From Epiperipatus broadwayi (lineage: Eukaryota > Onychophora > Udeonychophora > Euonychophora > Peripatidae): 64,000 nt of DNA. Every line of letters begins with the position of its first letter. The first letter of the stretch is position 1. The DNA is taken from assembly GCA_028023455.1 (NCBI GenBank), contig JAQFVV010000001.1:27270426-27334425 (forward strand), read 5' to 3'. The notes below the pieces were generated by a model. It saw only the letters and a program-made list of their open reading frames with translations, was not told the DNA's origin and made no database searches. Below are positions 36,774-48,701 of this stretch, in pieces. The translations under genes and the position numbers were made by a program.

Positions 36774-38640
36774 TGGTTTAACCCAGTTCGAAGACTAGGC
36801 TAAAGTACCTCGAAGCCACTCATACGCGAGATATAAAAATCAAGAATACTAAGGCCTCTGCCTATTTGTCTATTTTTGAGTCCCATCACGAACCAACAAC
36901 ATATCCGAGACACACATAAATTATTTTATAACTCTGGCCCACAACTTAGCATCAGGGAGAGACAATGGACTGGAATACTTAAGAAACTAAAACAAGTTTA
37001 ATGTGCATATAATATAACATGAATTAAGTGGTTGTGCATGCTTGGATCATCGGACAATTAACATAAAAGGTTAAGCCAATAAAAGGTTAAAATAACATTA
37101 GAAGACTAAAGCTTTTAGTCTAAATAAGATATTTTAATAAATGAAGTTTAAAATATTATAAATGTTTAAATATATCCGCTATTCCCCAATTGATCACTGA
37201 TGAATACTTATCACAATGAGGCGGTGGCAATTACATAATATTTTGCGGTCCAAGTATTAAATTTTCCAACTTAAATAAAGTTATCAACTCATGTCCCCTC
37301 GATAAAGCAAAATTAAAATAACTATTGCACAAAGAATTCTAGTTGCGTTGTGCTTTATAATAATTCAAAATCTTTAATGGTTTCTTTAAACATCTAGTAT
37401 TTAACTTTGGGAACGAATACGAATAAAGTGAGTGTTATTGAGGAGATCAAGTTGGCAAACAAAAGGAAACATAACTAACATTTAGATTACAGATATTATT
37501 TTAAATTGGAAATATTTTTAAATGAAAAATAATTTACACCACAATGAAACAAGAAAGCATTTACATAACACACTAAAATGAGGAATAGCGAAGGGGAAAA
37601 ATTTAAGCATAACATAGATGATCAAGTTAAAATATAAATCTAAAATTAAGATAAAAAAAATACATTATGAAATCTAATAAGAGAAAAACAGTAACATTAT
37701 GGATATATAATAAAGTAATGAAACATTCAAAGAAAGGAAAAGTAATAGTTCATTGAGAAGATATTTAAAGTTACCAGCCCTTGTTCTTTTGGTCCGGTTC
37801 CCTCGATGTCCGTGGCTTGATTCCATACGTAGAGTTATTTGTTGGGACAAAGAGATTTGAAATATGAAGCATTTTAACACGAAGGGTGCACACACACACG
37901 GCTCACAGTTCGGGTTACTATTGATTTGACATGTTACGGCATTTTGATGGATTTAGGACCCTGATGGAAGGCAAAGCTGATGAGCCTAGCTGCTGTACAT
38001 GGTCACGTCCACCAAATTAATATAAATTTTAATGGGTCGCATGTTTGAAATCAGAGCAGGAATTTTTTCGCAAAACTAGGGCACTGTGGTTTTCGGCATT
38101 TATTTCAGGGTAACCTCGAAGCTGAATCACTTAAAGTGCTAAATACCGAATCATCAAAGCACAGGATCTGAATAAATCTTCAAGCACAAAATCAGAATAA
38201 TTTAACGAACAAAATCTGAATTAATCAGTCACAGAATCTCAATAGAACCCAGTCTTTTGTTCTCCCCATCTTTTTATACCTTTCTGGAGATACTTTTTTA
38301 TTGTTTTGCGTATGATTTTAGATCTTGATAAGCCCCCTACGCTCCTTTGTTTCGAAGTAACTTTTTTTTAAAAATAAACTTTAATTTTTTTGTTATCAAA
38401 TTCTGCTTTTAACTTCGAATTTAATTTAATAAAAAGGTCGTCTTTAATTTGCATTGAATGGACTACTAATTGAACATGCCATTACTTTAGGAATGCTGGC
38501 AGGCTTATCTTAAAATAAAATCATACGCCTTATTTTTAACAAAAATTAAAAAAAATTTTTTTTATTATTTCTTTTAATAAAATAACATTTTAGTTCAACA
38601 GAATTTTGCATTTAATCATATATATATATATATACGCTTC
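36774..38640 (+). repeat. LTR-like dispersed repeat, copy B
   Basis: 36790-36915 is a diverged copy of 2490-2620 (see copy A). The GC-richer DNA continues to about 38350, with a TATA-like TTTTTATACC near 38270 and a long balanced segment (37750-38240). The right edge is likely near the TA-rich tract at 38610-38640. No retroelement coding motifs are found. This is probably an old LTR or a non-autonomous element. Confidence 0.4.
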
Positions 38641-38868
38641 CGTACATATATGTTTGATTAATAAATTTTGAAAAGGAAATTTTAATAAACAATTTAATCT
38701 TAATCAGAATTTATTTTAAAAGAAATATTTTAAAGTAAATAGGTAATTTAATAAATGTTAAATATACAAAGTGAAACACATTAATTTTATATTTAATGCA
38801 AAACTCTGTTGATATTGGATATAAACTTAAACCAGGTTTACAATATCAGTAAGTTTATAGAAGACTGT

Positions 38869-38902
38869 GAAGCATGGATCAGACTTCAGGATCCATTGCT
38901 TC
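38869..38902 (+). repeat. Small hairpin, related to 6807-6839
   Basis: GAAGCATGGATC pairs with GGATCCATTGCTTC (one bulged base). The flanks (GACTGT before; CTAAAT after) and internal blocks match the hairpin at 6807-6839. Confidence 0.55.
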
Positions 38903-41791
38903 ACTAACATCTGACTAAATCAAGGACACATGAATTACTCCTGAATGAAACACATCATGGATGGACATGGTATTCCAAACTGGTACTTTTTTTCATATAT
39001 ACAAAATTGAAATCTCCCAATATTTAAATTTATAATAAACAATTTATTTACAGATTAATAATAACAATTTTCAGTGTTTATAGTTCTTTATTTCTATTTT
39101 CAAGAAAACATGATACATTTATTAGTTAACATTTATAAAGCATAAAATTTGGCATTATATCTAATAAAAGCTATTTTTAATCCCTTTTAGGAAGATATTA
39201 AATTGATTTAGCTATTTTATCTATTCACTATAGAAATGAAACTCTGAAAATAATTAGATGTTATTTATATAATTTTTATAGATTTTTTTTTATCTTAAAA
39301 TAAATACATTGAGAATTATATTTAAATATAAATTATCCTACTGTGTGTGTGGTTTAATAGAATAGTAAAAGCAATTTTAAGATTTGAAATACCAGGCACT
39401 CTTATACGTGAAGCCTAATTGTATATATAGGGGATTTGAATTCAGACTTTCGAGCCCCTTCACTATCCACACTATCTCATATTACTGATACACATGACCA
39501 CACATATGCAGAAAAGATAAATAATCACCAATAAAAGAGTGACAAAGTCCTGATCTTAATTGATTCTTAATTGCTCTTCTTTCTTAATGTAATTCATTTT
39601 AGCTTTTTATTATACCTAGAGCAATGATTCTTAGCATACTGCTATAATGAACTTTTTAAGTAACATTTGTAATAATGGCATCAACTATGTAGCATATGAA
39701 TTGTATAATTTTTGTTTTCATTCTTGAAATAAGCCAGAAATGAATTTTATAAGTAAAAAATTATTCACAATAACAATTAATCCATAAATTTTAATTTTTG
39801 AATAACTTGTGATTCCATTTCTGATAATCTGTTATGATTATCTTACCAAAGAAATCAGGAATTTTCAGAATTCAAATAGGTTTTCATATAATTATAGCAA
39901 TGCAATATTTTTCTCATATTAAAGTAAATAAGTTACAATTTAATGTTTGAAGATATATAAAAGGCATTGGAAGAATATTTAAAGCTTTTCAAATAAAAAC
40001 ATAAATTAATATTTTAATGATTATAACTTAAGTCTTTTGAAAAGATTATTAGATTGCAAAAATCTGTCATAATGAAATAAATTGAAAAATAACTAGAAAG
40101 AAAATGGTACTAATTTAAATGATAAATCTTCTCTCCCTTATCCCCCCCCCCCCAAAAAAAAAAAAAAAAAAAAACCCAGTCAACTTGAGATCAAAGCCTG
40201 AAAATCATTAATCCATTAAAATAAAACTTGAAGTAGACAAATGGTATTACAAAAATAATTGTAATCTGTTATTAATAAAAAGGAATGAGATGTAATATGT
40301 TATTGAACCATTGTGATAGTAAATCTATATAAGCAACTAGAAAACAGTTACAATCCATCTCAACAAAAATATTGATTATCAGACATTTTCCAAAATAATG
40401 TTTAATATTTTTTATGAAAGATTTTTTACAAATTGATATAACACTGCTACTATTGAATTATATATTAAAGAATGACATAAAAGAATTTATTATATTTCTG
40501 AAGACCTTACACTATATTCACCTGAATGCTGTCAGAAAGTGTTGCAGAAATAAACATTATATACAATTTTTCTTATTTATATTCCATACTTTCTAGTTAC
40601 ATTGTTTATTACAAATGTCGCAGACAAATGCTGTAAAAATTACTTCAATAAATTGATATAATTGTATATGATGTGATACAAAAAAACTTCATAAATGAAA
40701 TCAGAAGTTTCTTATGCTGTATGTCCAGAAAATGTGTTGTCAATTCTAAGATTGAGTAGTTTAGGGTCGCCATCTGCAGATTAATTTTTGTATATAATGT
40801 TCTTGATAAAGACTTTTAAATTTGTTCATATGCATCCAGCAGCTATCTATATTTCTTTTGTACTATCTAAGATTTTAACCTCAAACCAATCTTTTTGTGT
40901 ATATAACTATATAGATCTGACATTAAGCCAGTAATTCTTTTGATGGCAGCTATATATGGAATCTAGGCATCTTTAAATTTTTACAAAGGATGATATATAC
41001 CAAAGTGAGCATTACATGACACAATAGCGAGAAACTAATTTAGGAATTTAATTGACATTATTATTTAGTACTTATAGTAGATAAATCAGGAATAAATAGA
41101 ATGAACTATTACTTTTAATACAGATATCAAATGTAAGCTAGAAGAATCATTTAATGCTTTGTTTGATATAATAAATAAAAAATTGAGTTTTATTGTCAAA
41201 TGATGTGATTCTTTTCTTTTGAGATAATAAGTAAAGACAAAAGAAATCAACATGCAAATGTGAGTTTAGATTTGGACATAAAAAAAAATCATAAAAAGGA
41301 AATGAAGAAGTATATATATATTAAAAAAAGTTTCCATGCAGTTAATGATAACGTTTTTATTCAAAATGAGAAAATAGTCATTCATTCTGTGAAGATAACT
41401 ACTTAATATACTTTATGGAAGATGCTTGATTTACTTGATATGACATCAAAATAATTTTCATAAGCGTTGTAATATATATATATTTCAAATAAAATGTCCG
41501 TTAATTAAAAACTATTGTAATAATAATAAAAATAATAAATATAATGGTAGTTAACTGTTATATTTATTTATATATATATATGTTAATTTAATATTATCAT
41601 GGATAAATGATGAATTCATAGTATTATTTCTAGGACTTTCTGTGTAATAAAAGTATAATAGCTAAATAGCTGATGCTTCAGTACATTAACAAGTACTTTC
41701 TCAGAGCTTCTTTCTCAAATTATAAGAATGCGTGTGATGAGATTTAAAATCATTATTTTTCTTTTGTTATTTTCTCATCATTCTCAAATTC
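38903..41791. other. AT-rich stretch, no gene seen
   Basis: Holds a striking C12A21 tract at 40142-40174. A small GC-richer patch at 39390-39490 has an ATTCAAATCCC-like block on the minus strand, weakly similar to a tRNA B box. The 60-codon frame at 40414-40596 has no motif. Confidence 0.5.
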
Positions 41792-41994
41792 TATGGTTGA
41801 GAAGTTTTAAAAAATATTTTATCCTCTAATAGTTTTTTCCAAATATTGTTAATTTTTTTCAATTCACACTTTTCATTTATGCTCTTATGCCTTTTAAAAA
41901 CCTTTGTAGTGTTATTTAGAAGTCTCTGGTTATATTCTCTAATGGCCAAAATATGTTTTTCCCTTCTTATATTTATTCTATGACTGGTCTATCC
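41792..41994 (-). pseudogene. Penelope-like element, 3' part of GIY-YIG domain
   Basis: Reading the minus strand from 41994, the frame continues the endonuclease of the PLE at 43990-45020. After a stop in place of the usual glutamine there follows TSHRINIRREKHILAIRE, which is the conserved helix after YIGQT in PLE GIY-YIG domains (arginine, EH-like pair and AI.E). The frame runs about 70 codons to a stop near 41792. The domain's first half lies on the far side of the hAT insertion. Confidence 0.75.
41987..41994 (+). repeat. 8-bp target-site duplication, left copy
   Basis: GTCTATCC immediately left of the hAT end; identical to 43982-43989. Confidence 0.9.
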
Positions 41995-43981
41995 CAGTGA
42001 TTCCCAGAGTGGGCAGTACTGCCCCACAGTGGGTGGTGAAGACTTCTAGGGGGAGGGAGCAATAGGGGTTCAGAAGCATTTGGGAGGTGTTCAGGTGATC
42101 TAGCCTTTTCTCCAGACACACCGATTGTCGGCTTAAACTCTCTCAAACCGCTAATGTTTACGTTATTTTGCCGATTTTATGGTTATTTTATAAATTGTTT
42201 ATGTGCAAGAATATAAAAAAGGGGGATAGTCAGAGTAATTGTAAATGTTTTGCAAATTTTTGATGTTTTTTTTCTCTATTAATAACTTAAAAGGAATGTA
42301 GGTTATTTTTGTATGGCTAATTTTACATTTTTCTAATAGATGGAAGTGGTCATCCTGTGCATTATATTTTTTGTTAAAACATAAAGTAATTTAAAGCCAA
42401 TATCAGCTGAGAGAATCTAAAAATTTGTCATATCTTAGATTGGGGTTTTTTTTTTTTTTGAATCTTTTATTAAAGATGGAAAAAGCTATTTCCATTGTAT
42501 TAAAATTAGAAACTATATGTAAAACAGAACTCCTTGAGGAATTAAAAGTCTGAGTGGAAAATGAAAGAAGTGAAAGATAAAAAGGTGTAAAAAGCTATAT
42601 CAATGGTGTTTTGATCAATTATCTAAGAAATTGGAGATAACGGCTTTAATAGTGAAAGAGGGTACTCAATTTGTATTGTTGTAGGTGTGCTGTAAAAGCT
42701 TTTCAGCAGGTGATGGGGGGAGGGCTCTTCTGAATATTGTTTTCCTTGCTATGTTTTGTCTGCTGGACGGTTAAGGTTTAACTGAACTAAGAGAAATATT
42801 CTAGTTGTAAAGCAGTGGAAAACTTTATGAAAGAAGGCAGAGCTGAACCTAGCTCCAAATTGTAGTCTGTCTCGAATTGTGTGATCGATTCTTGGTTGGC
42901 TGCTGTCATTATTATAAAGATTTCTAGAGAAAGCTGAGAAATATAAAAATGCCTCAATTTTATCATTGAAATGTTAATGAAGTAAATTCCCAACGTTAGT
43001 GCACCAGCTAGACTCCCATGCTGCTGTCATGTAGCCACTGATGCTAGCTGTTGATGATGAACACCTTAATGCCTTTGTTTTACTGTGAAGAAGGGAGGCC
43101 CTCCTCTTGTTATCATGATCTATAGTGCACTTAAAAGTTACTAAATCCGGAGATGGTTAATGGAAACAAACCAGAAGGAAGCCAGATGGTATAATTTTTT
43201 TTATTTATTATCATTATGTCTTGCTGATATAAATTTTATTGTATTTTTTTTTATTACTTGTATTTTTTTTTGTTTCTCTATAAATTATTTGGTTTTCCTA
43301 CTTTAAAACAGTTCTGCCAAATTAATTTCTGGAATGCTTATATGTGTGCCAAGGCATATATATATACATATTTGTTTGTTGTTGTTTGCTTTTAAACACT
43401 GTTCTATTTGAGAAAAGAAAAACTTACTTTGCATGATGTTATTATTATTATTTTTGTAATCTCTGTATGCGATTATTGAAAATTTATTGTCATGCTGATT
43501 TGTTTTTTTTTTTGTTTTGTTGGCGGTGGTATTTCCTTTTTGGAATTGCTTTTTTCTTCTCGCGAGTGGCACATAAAGGTGAGGTTTAGGTTCAGCCTTT
43601 CAAAGGTATACTGCCGAAAACTTCGTGTTACTAATCAGCAGGGTATTAGAGTTTTGGGTAGGGAGAAATCAGGAAATATAATCGATTTTGGTTTGATTTC
43701 ACTCATTTAAACTCAAATTTCATAAGTTTAATTTTTTTTTCTTTCTTGTTATTGAGTTTATGTTGATGCCTTATTCTGATGCGTGACATTGAAATCATGT
43801 TATATCTTGTGTATTGTATAAATTACAGGGTCATAATCGAGTTTAGTATCATTATTTGCTATTTATATCAAAAATATCAAACAGATTGAACGTGGAAAAC
43901 TGTCATACTTAGGGGAGGGGGCATTACAAAATTTATATCTTACAAAGTGGACCGTGGCCTGAAAAAGTTTGGAAATCTATG
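41995..43981 (+). mobile_element. hAT-type DNA transposon, non-autonomous or decayed
   Basis: The left end reads CAGTGATTCCCAGAGTGGGC. The right end, reverse-complemented, reads CATAGATTTCCAAACTTTTTC, giving a short imperfect terminal inverted repeat starting CA as in hAT elements. Both ends are flanked by an exact 8-bp duplication, GTCTATCC (41987-41994 and 43982-43989); an 8-bp target duplication is diagnostic of the hAT superfamily. The interior (1987 bp) has open frames of up to about 89 codons on either strand but no transposase blocks I can read, so it is a deletion derivative or heavily decayed. It interrupts the GIY-YIG domain of a PLE. Confidence 0.85.
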
Positions 43982-43989
43982 GTCTATCC
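43982..43989 (+). repeat. 8-bp target-site duplication, right copy
   Basis: GTCTATCC immediately right of the hAT end; identical to 41987-41994. Confidence 0.9.
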
Positions 43990-45020
43990 AATGTATGAAT
44001 ATAAACGAACTCCACATGGAATTTCATATATGCCATGACATTCCAAAGAAATTAATTTTTTTAAATGTATAAACTGTGTGAATATTATTTTTCTTAAAAA
44101 TATTATCAATTTTATTGGTTACTCCCTTTATATAAGACAGAACAGTCTTAATTTTTGAAGTATAAAATCTTTTTTTCCTATTATATAAAAAAGGTCTATT
44201 AATAATTCTGTGATCAAAACCATTATAAAGAAGCATTTTTTCATTAGCATAGATATCTTTGTAAAATTGATTGTCTCTTAGTTCTATCTAATAAGTTTCT
44301 TTCCCACTGAAAATAATTGTGCTGGATAGTTAGCTTTATCCATATACTATGGGATAAAGAACCATCTTTCTTTCAATTAAAACATCTAACAATGGACATT
44401 TGTTATTATTTTCTACTTCCATAGTAAATTTGATGTTAAAAATTCATCAAGAGCATGCTTACCACGAAGCCAAATAATAAAGGTATCATCAATATATCGC
44501 AGCCACACAAATGGGTTTTTAACTGCTGATATCAAAATTTTCCTTTCCAAGTTCTTCATAAAAATAGAAGCCAATGCTGAAAAAAATTGGTGAATCCATA
44601 GATAAACCTGATGTTTATTATACATTTGACCATCAAAAACAAAAAATGTATTTAATAAGCTGTGTTTAATCAAACCCAACAAAATCAGGCAATTGAATAT
44701 ATTTTTAAAACTTCAATAACTTCCTTTACAGGTACATGAGTAAAAAGTGAAACAATATCAAAACTTACCAAAATATAATTTTTAGTTAATTTAATATCTT
44801 GGATAAGCTCAAGAAAATGATTTGCGCTCTGTTAAATGTGTTTCAATGGAATATCTGGTTTGTGGATTTTTGACAAACTATATAACTTTGGATAAAAAGA
44901 TTTTTCTCTAGATGTAAGTAGATCTTAGTTTTTAAAATTTAAATCAGTAGCATAAATTAATGCTTTCATTTTCTTTTCAAGAATATATCTTAGAATCTTT
45001 TTAGATATAAACTTATTTTG
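43990..45020 (-). pseudogene. Penelope-like element: reverse transcriptase to start of GIY-YIG
   Basis: On the minus strand, fragments in order are: a start near 45020; LYSLSKIHKPDIPL near 44860, the conserved motif before the RT palm in PLEs; LVSFDIVSLFTHVPV near 44760, holding RT motif A aspartate; a degraded motif B region; and VWLRYIDDTFIIW near 44500, the PLE form of the catalytic YxDD box. The thumb and linker follow to about 44040 (open at 44024-44236), and then the GIY-YIG start (IPCG...YSYI) reaches 43990. Stops and frameshifts make it inactive. PLEs are retroelements with a telomerase-like RT and usually a GIY-YIG endonuclease. The hAT at 41995-43981 splits the endonuclease. Confidence 0.85.
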
Positions 45021-45879
45021 TGATAATACATACTGTATATGCTTACTATTTATTATCAAAGCAGTGATGTTAAATGTGATCTGGAAGAAATTTATTACTA
45101 TGGATGGGTCCTATACTTTTGTACATTTTATTTTCGTACAATTTACTATTTTGTACAAAGGGCAATAGAAAAAGGCACTATGTTAGGGAATTTTTTATCA
45201 AGAAAAGAAAAAGAAAAGTGCAATTCAATTATCTCTTGATAAATTTATAAAGAAAATACCCGATTGTAATCAATAAAATGTTATTTATGTACTGCTTATT
45301 CAAGTTTTTTTTCTTATTCATACTTCTATTATATCGCTATCATCATAGTGATTTATATTTTTATATAATATTAAGTTATAACTTTTTAGTATTATTAATT
45401 TTATTTTTAATGTATTAAATTTATTTTTACTAATTTGAGATGGCTTTAGATTACTTTGAGAATTACCCTCATCAATCATATAAAAACTTAACAGGGTTTT
45501 GATTCATCTGTCATCTGTGATCACAGCAATTAATTTCTTATACAGTAAATCCTGCTTCAGAAAACAAAATCTAAAATGTAATTATGAATAGAAGTCTATG
45601 CAAATTTAAAAATATTTTCAAATAATTAACATATCATTTTATTTACATAATTGTAATAAAACTAATAAACCCAATGAAAAGAGTACTGAATTTTAAACTC
45701 TCTGAAAAATAGGTGAAGCAATTTACTTATAAATATTTTTACCATACAAATTTTTTAATGATCCCAATAATTATATATCCTTATACATTTAAAATAATTT
45801 TATAAATATTAATCTTTTATTCATATTTTTGATTGATCTTCTTTGTATAAACTGTTTTATATTTTTAATATATATATAT
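45021..45879. other. AT-rich stretch beyond the PLE, no gene
   Basis: Probably includes the 5' untranslated end of the PLE, but I see no further RT residues or hammerhead motif. The 66-codon + frame at 45039-45239 is unremarkable. Confidence 0.4.
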
Positions 45880-48065
45880 TGTAACGATCCAGAAAATAGA
45901 TCTTAACGTAATCTGCACTACAGGGCGCCATCTAGGCATTTGAACCTAGAAAAATTTATAAAGTAGGCAGATACGTAAGTAAAAAAAAAAAAATTTTATT
46001 TTATTTATATATTTTGATATCCGGTCGTTAGCCCATGTCACTAGCTCAGGGAGTAGCAGAGATTTAATAATATAATATCTTATCTAATTATATTTTAATA
46101 TTAAAAAATAAATAAAATAAGCCACTGCCAGTAATTAACATACAAAAATTTATTTACGCACATATATATATATAAGATTTAACATTATTATTTTAATATG
46201 TTTACTTTAACATTTAACATTATTTTTACTTTTATTTTAGATTTTTAATTTACATTTTTAAATTTTATACTATTATTGGTTCGCACAGATTTGTTTAAAA
46301 ATGTTGAGTATAGATCGGTTACATAGATTCCACAGTCAAAAACATTTCAAAATAAACATAAACGATCAAAATACAAAATCATTGATACCGTCAATTGCAG
46401 AGGGAAATTTATAAGTAACCCAATAGCATTCACCATAAGATGCTTGCATTAACACCAATAACTTAAAAGACATCCAAATAAATACATTTTAGATACTCAC
46501 TGTAAGGTATCAGTATTTACCGAATGTCTATATATATTTTGATCGAATATGAAAACCAAAAACATAATCAACCGGTAACGAACCCATGCAAGCGTCTATA
46601 CCCAACTTAAATTTAATGCATCTTTATTTAGAGTGTCGAGTATGAATAGACTATATAGATTTGCATTTGAAAAGAAAATATTCAATCCTTGTTTAACCTT
46701 AGGCCAAAGGTTCGCAGTCAAACCAAACTTCAATCCATCTGATATATTGATGTGTTCAATGTAATACGAATATGGCAGCACAATTAGATTAAGAGAAGAA
46801 ACTGCTTCTCGTCATATAGGAATATTACATCTATCTGACGATGAGAGCAATAAAAAAAAAACTCCATAGGAAGGAACTGCGGTCTCCGTCTTATAATTCC
46901 TCCCATAGGCAAAAACGAGTGTGTGCGGCATACAATAGCGATTCTGCCCCTAGCGAATCTCGTACTACATCTACTAATTACACCAATATATCCAATCTAT
47001 TGACCTAATTCAACTACGAAACGAATAACCTAAGATTACCCTCCCCTAATATAACTTTACAAATCTATATAGCCATTCACGCCCGACTTAAGTTTAATAT
47101 TTATATAACAAGTTTAATGAAAAACAGAAATCATCATAATAAAACTTAAAGAACAAATAAATAAATAAATGGAAATGATTTTTACAAAAGAAATACATTA
47201 AATAAAATTATAACTAATTAATAAATAACGTTGGTCAGATAGGATTCTATTTTTTAATTATTTTAAATACGGAAAGTTTTTAATTTAATGTTCATTAATT
47301 ATAAAGTTCTTACGGTTTAAAACAGTTCATCTTTATCTGTTGCTTGCCATTTGAACATGAATTCGCATGCCGTCCTAAAAAGATTGGTTGAGTTAGCCGT
47401 TATTTTTTATTTATTTATCCGGAGGTCTTTTAGTTTAGTTGGTCCTTAATGTAGAAAAAAACGATGTCATTTCTCTTTTTTTTTTTTTAACAAAACTGAA
47501 GGGATTGAAGAGTGCGTCTTTTCAATCCTTTCTCCTTCAACTCCACACTAACACATATAGTCACATCGTAATAACTAATTAATTCTTTTATTTTCAAATC
47601 TTTCCTTTTATAATAATTTTGTGGATTAACTCAACATTACATCATGATGGTGAAAACCTTTTCGTTGAGGTCCGATTTCCCGATGGATTTCTTTCATTTG
47701 CTAAAAGTTTCTATTGTTTTCCTATCTGACCGCTGCTTATACATTTAAATGCCCAAAGGCTAGTTTACTAATTAAAATAATCATTTCCATTTTACAAAAG
47801 ATTAATTAATTTGTTTTCAAATTTAAACATATATTTTTATCTCTAAATCTTTTCTGAAAATTTAGTTTTAAACTACTCTTTTTTTAATAAAGTTTTATTT
47901 TAATAATTATTTATCTGTGCGATTTTATATATATATGAGTTTAAGATGATTTTTTTAATTTTCAATTTTTAATTCTTAAAAAAGAAATTTTTATTGGCAA
48001 ACTTTTTTTTTTTTTATTATGTTTACTAATAAAAAATAATGTGACGTACATATGTGCCCGTTACA
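45880..48065 (+). repeat. 2.2-kb LTR-like unit with TGTAACG...CGTTACA ends
   Basis: The unit starts TGTAACGATCC at 45880 and ends GTGCCCGTTACA at 48065, a 7-bp perfect inverted terminus of the 5'-TG...CA-3' type seen in Ty3/gypsy LTRs. It lies within a TA repeat (TATATAT on both sides), so the target duplication cannot be told from the simple sequence. A GGGCGCCATCTAGGC block 70 bp in is shared with the unit at 10751. It contains no pol motifs and its longest frame is 61 codons, so I read it as a solo LTR. The length is large for an LTR but not unknown. Confidence 0.6.
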
Positions 48066-48541
48066 ATATATATATATGTTATTCTACATTTGTATAACTT
48101 TTAAATAATTTATTTCTATCATTTTAATTATTTCCTTAACTATGTAATAAAATTTAAGGTAATAAATTAAAAAAAAAAAATAGAGGATTGTCCATATATG
48201 CTAATCACCTTATTTAAAAATAAATATTTTAGAAACATTTTTTGATGTTTTTTACATTGCTCTATTTCGTACATTCAACTTTCTTACATGTTTTAAGAAC
48301 CAATTAGGTATGAATGTCGACCTGTATATAAAAATTTTTGTTTACGAATAGTAGTGCATATTTTTAATTATGAAATTTTAAAATAATAGATGAAAAAAAT
48401 TTTTTTTTAAATTTGATATTTATTAAACATGCTTTTTTTTTTTGGTAATATATATATGTTTATGTATGATATTTTGATGCATTTTTTGTTAAACATCTAA
48501 AAATATTTATATTTATTTTTAGCTCTTATAAATTATTTAAT
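48066..48541 (+). promoter_or_regulatory. AT-rich region upstream of the IDE exon
   Basis: No promoter motif can be singled out. A TTTATTTTTAG at 48512-48522 has the form of a splice acceptor, so the coding exon may begin at 48523 and be preceded by an unseen upstream exon. The codons from 48524 to the ATG at 48542 remain open, in frame with it. Confidence 0.35.
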
Positions 48542-48701
48542 ATGGCTCCATCTTCAGTTAAAAACGTTGTAGATAATATTGTAAAGTCTGAAGAAGATAA
48601 ACGTTTATATCGAGGTTTGGAATTACATAATGGAATGAAAATATTATTAATAAGTGATGAAACTACTGATAAATCCGCAGCGGCATTAGATGTGCATATA
48701 G
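48542..48701 (+). CDS. IDE: Insulin-degrading enzyme, N-terminal coding exon (partial gene)
   Basis: Insulin-degrading enzyme (insulysin, M16A zinc metallopeptidase) degrades insulin, amyloid-beta and other small peptides, mainly in the cytosol, with a mitochondrial form made from an upstream start. This exon encodes 53 residues plus one base from ATG at 48542 to the donor G|GTTAGT at 48701/48702. Diagnostic stretches are [19 protein letters not shown] and [19 protein letters not shown], collinear with human KSPEDKREYRGLELANGIK...LLISDPTTDKSSAALDVHI. The ATG aligns with the second human initiator (Met42), the cytosolic start. The frame is also open upstream to a possible acceptor at 48522, so a presequence exon may lie further 5'. 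The exon ends in phase 1. The rest of the gene, normally about 1000 residues, continues beyond the next exon and out of the window. Confidence 0.93.

Noticed and set aside
39390-39490. tRNA gene or tRNA-derived SINE on the minus strand
   Set aside because: An ATTCAAATCCC-like block is present, but no cloverleaf could be folded and no A box or second copy was found.
42787-43710. hAT transposase frames inside the 41995-43981 element
   Set aside because: The open frames show none of the hAT blocks (such as the HC.....L or C-terminal dimerisation motifs) visible in the relic at 13880-15620.
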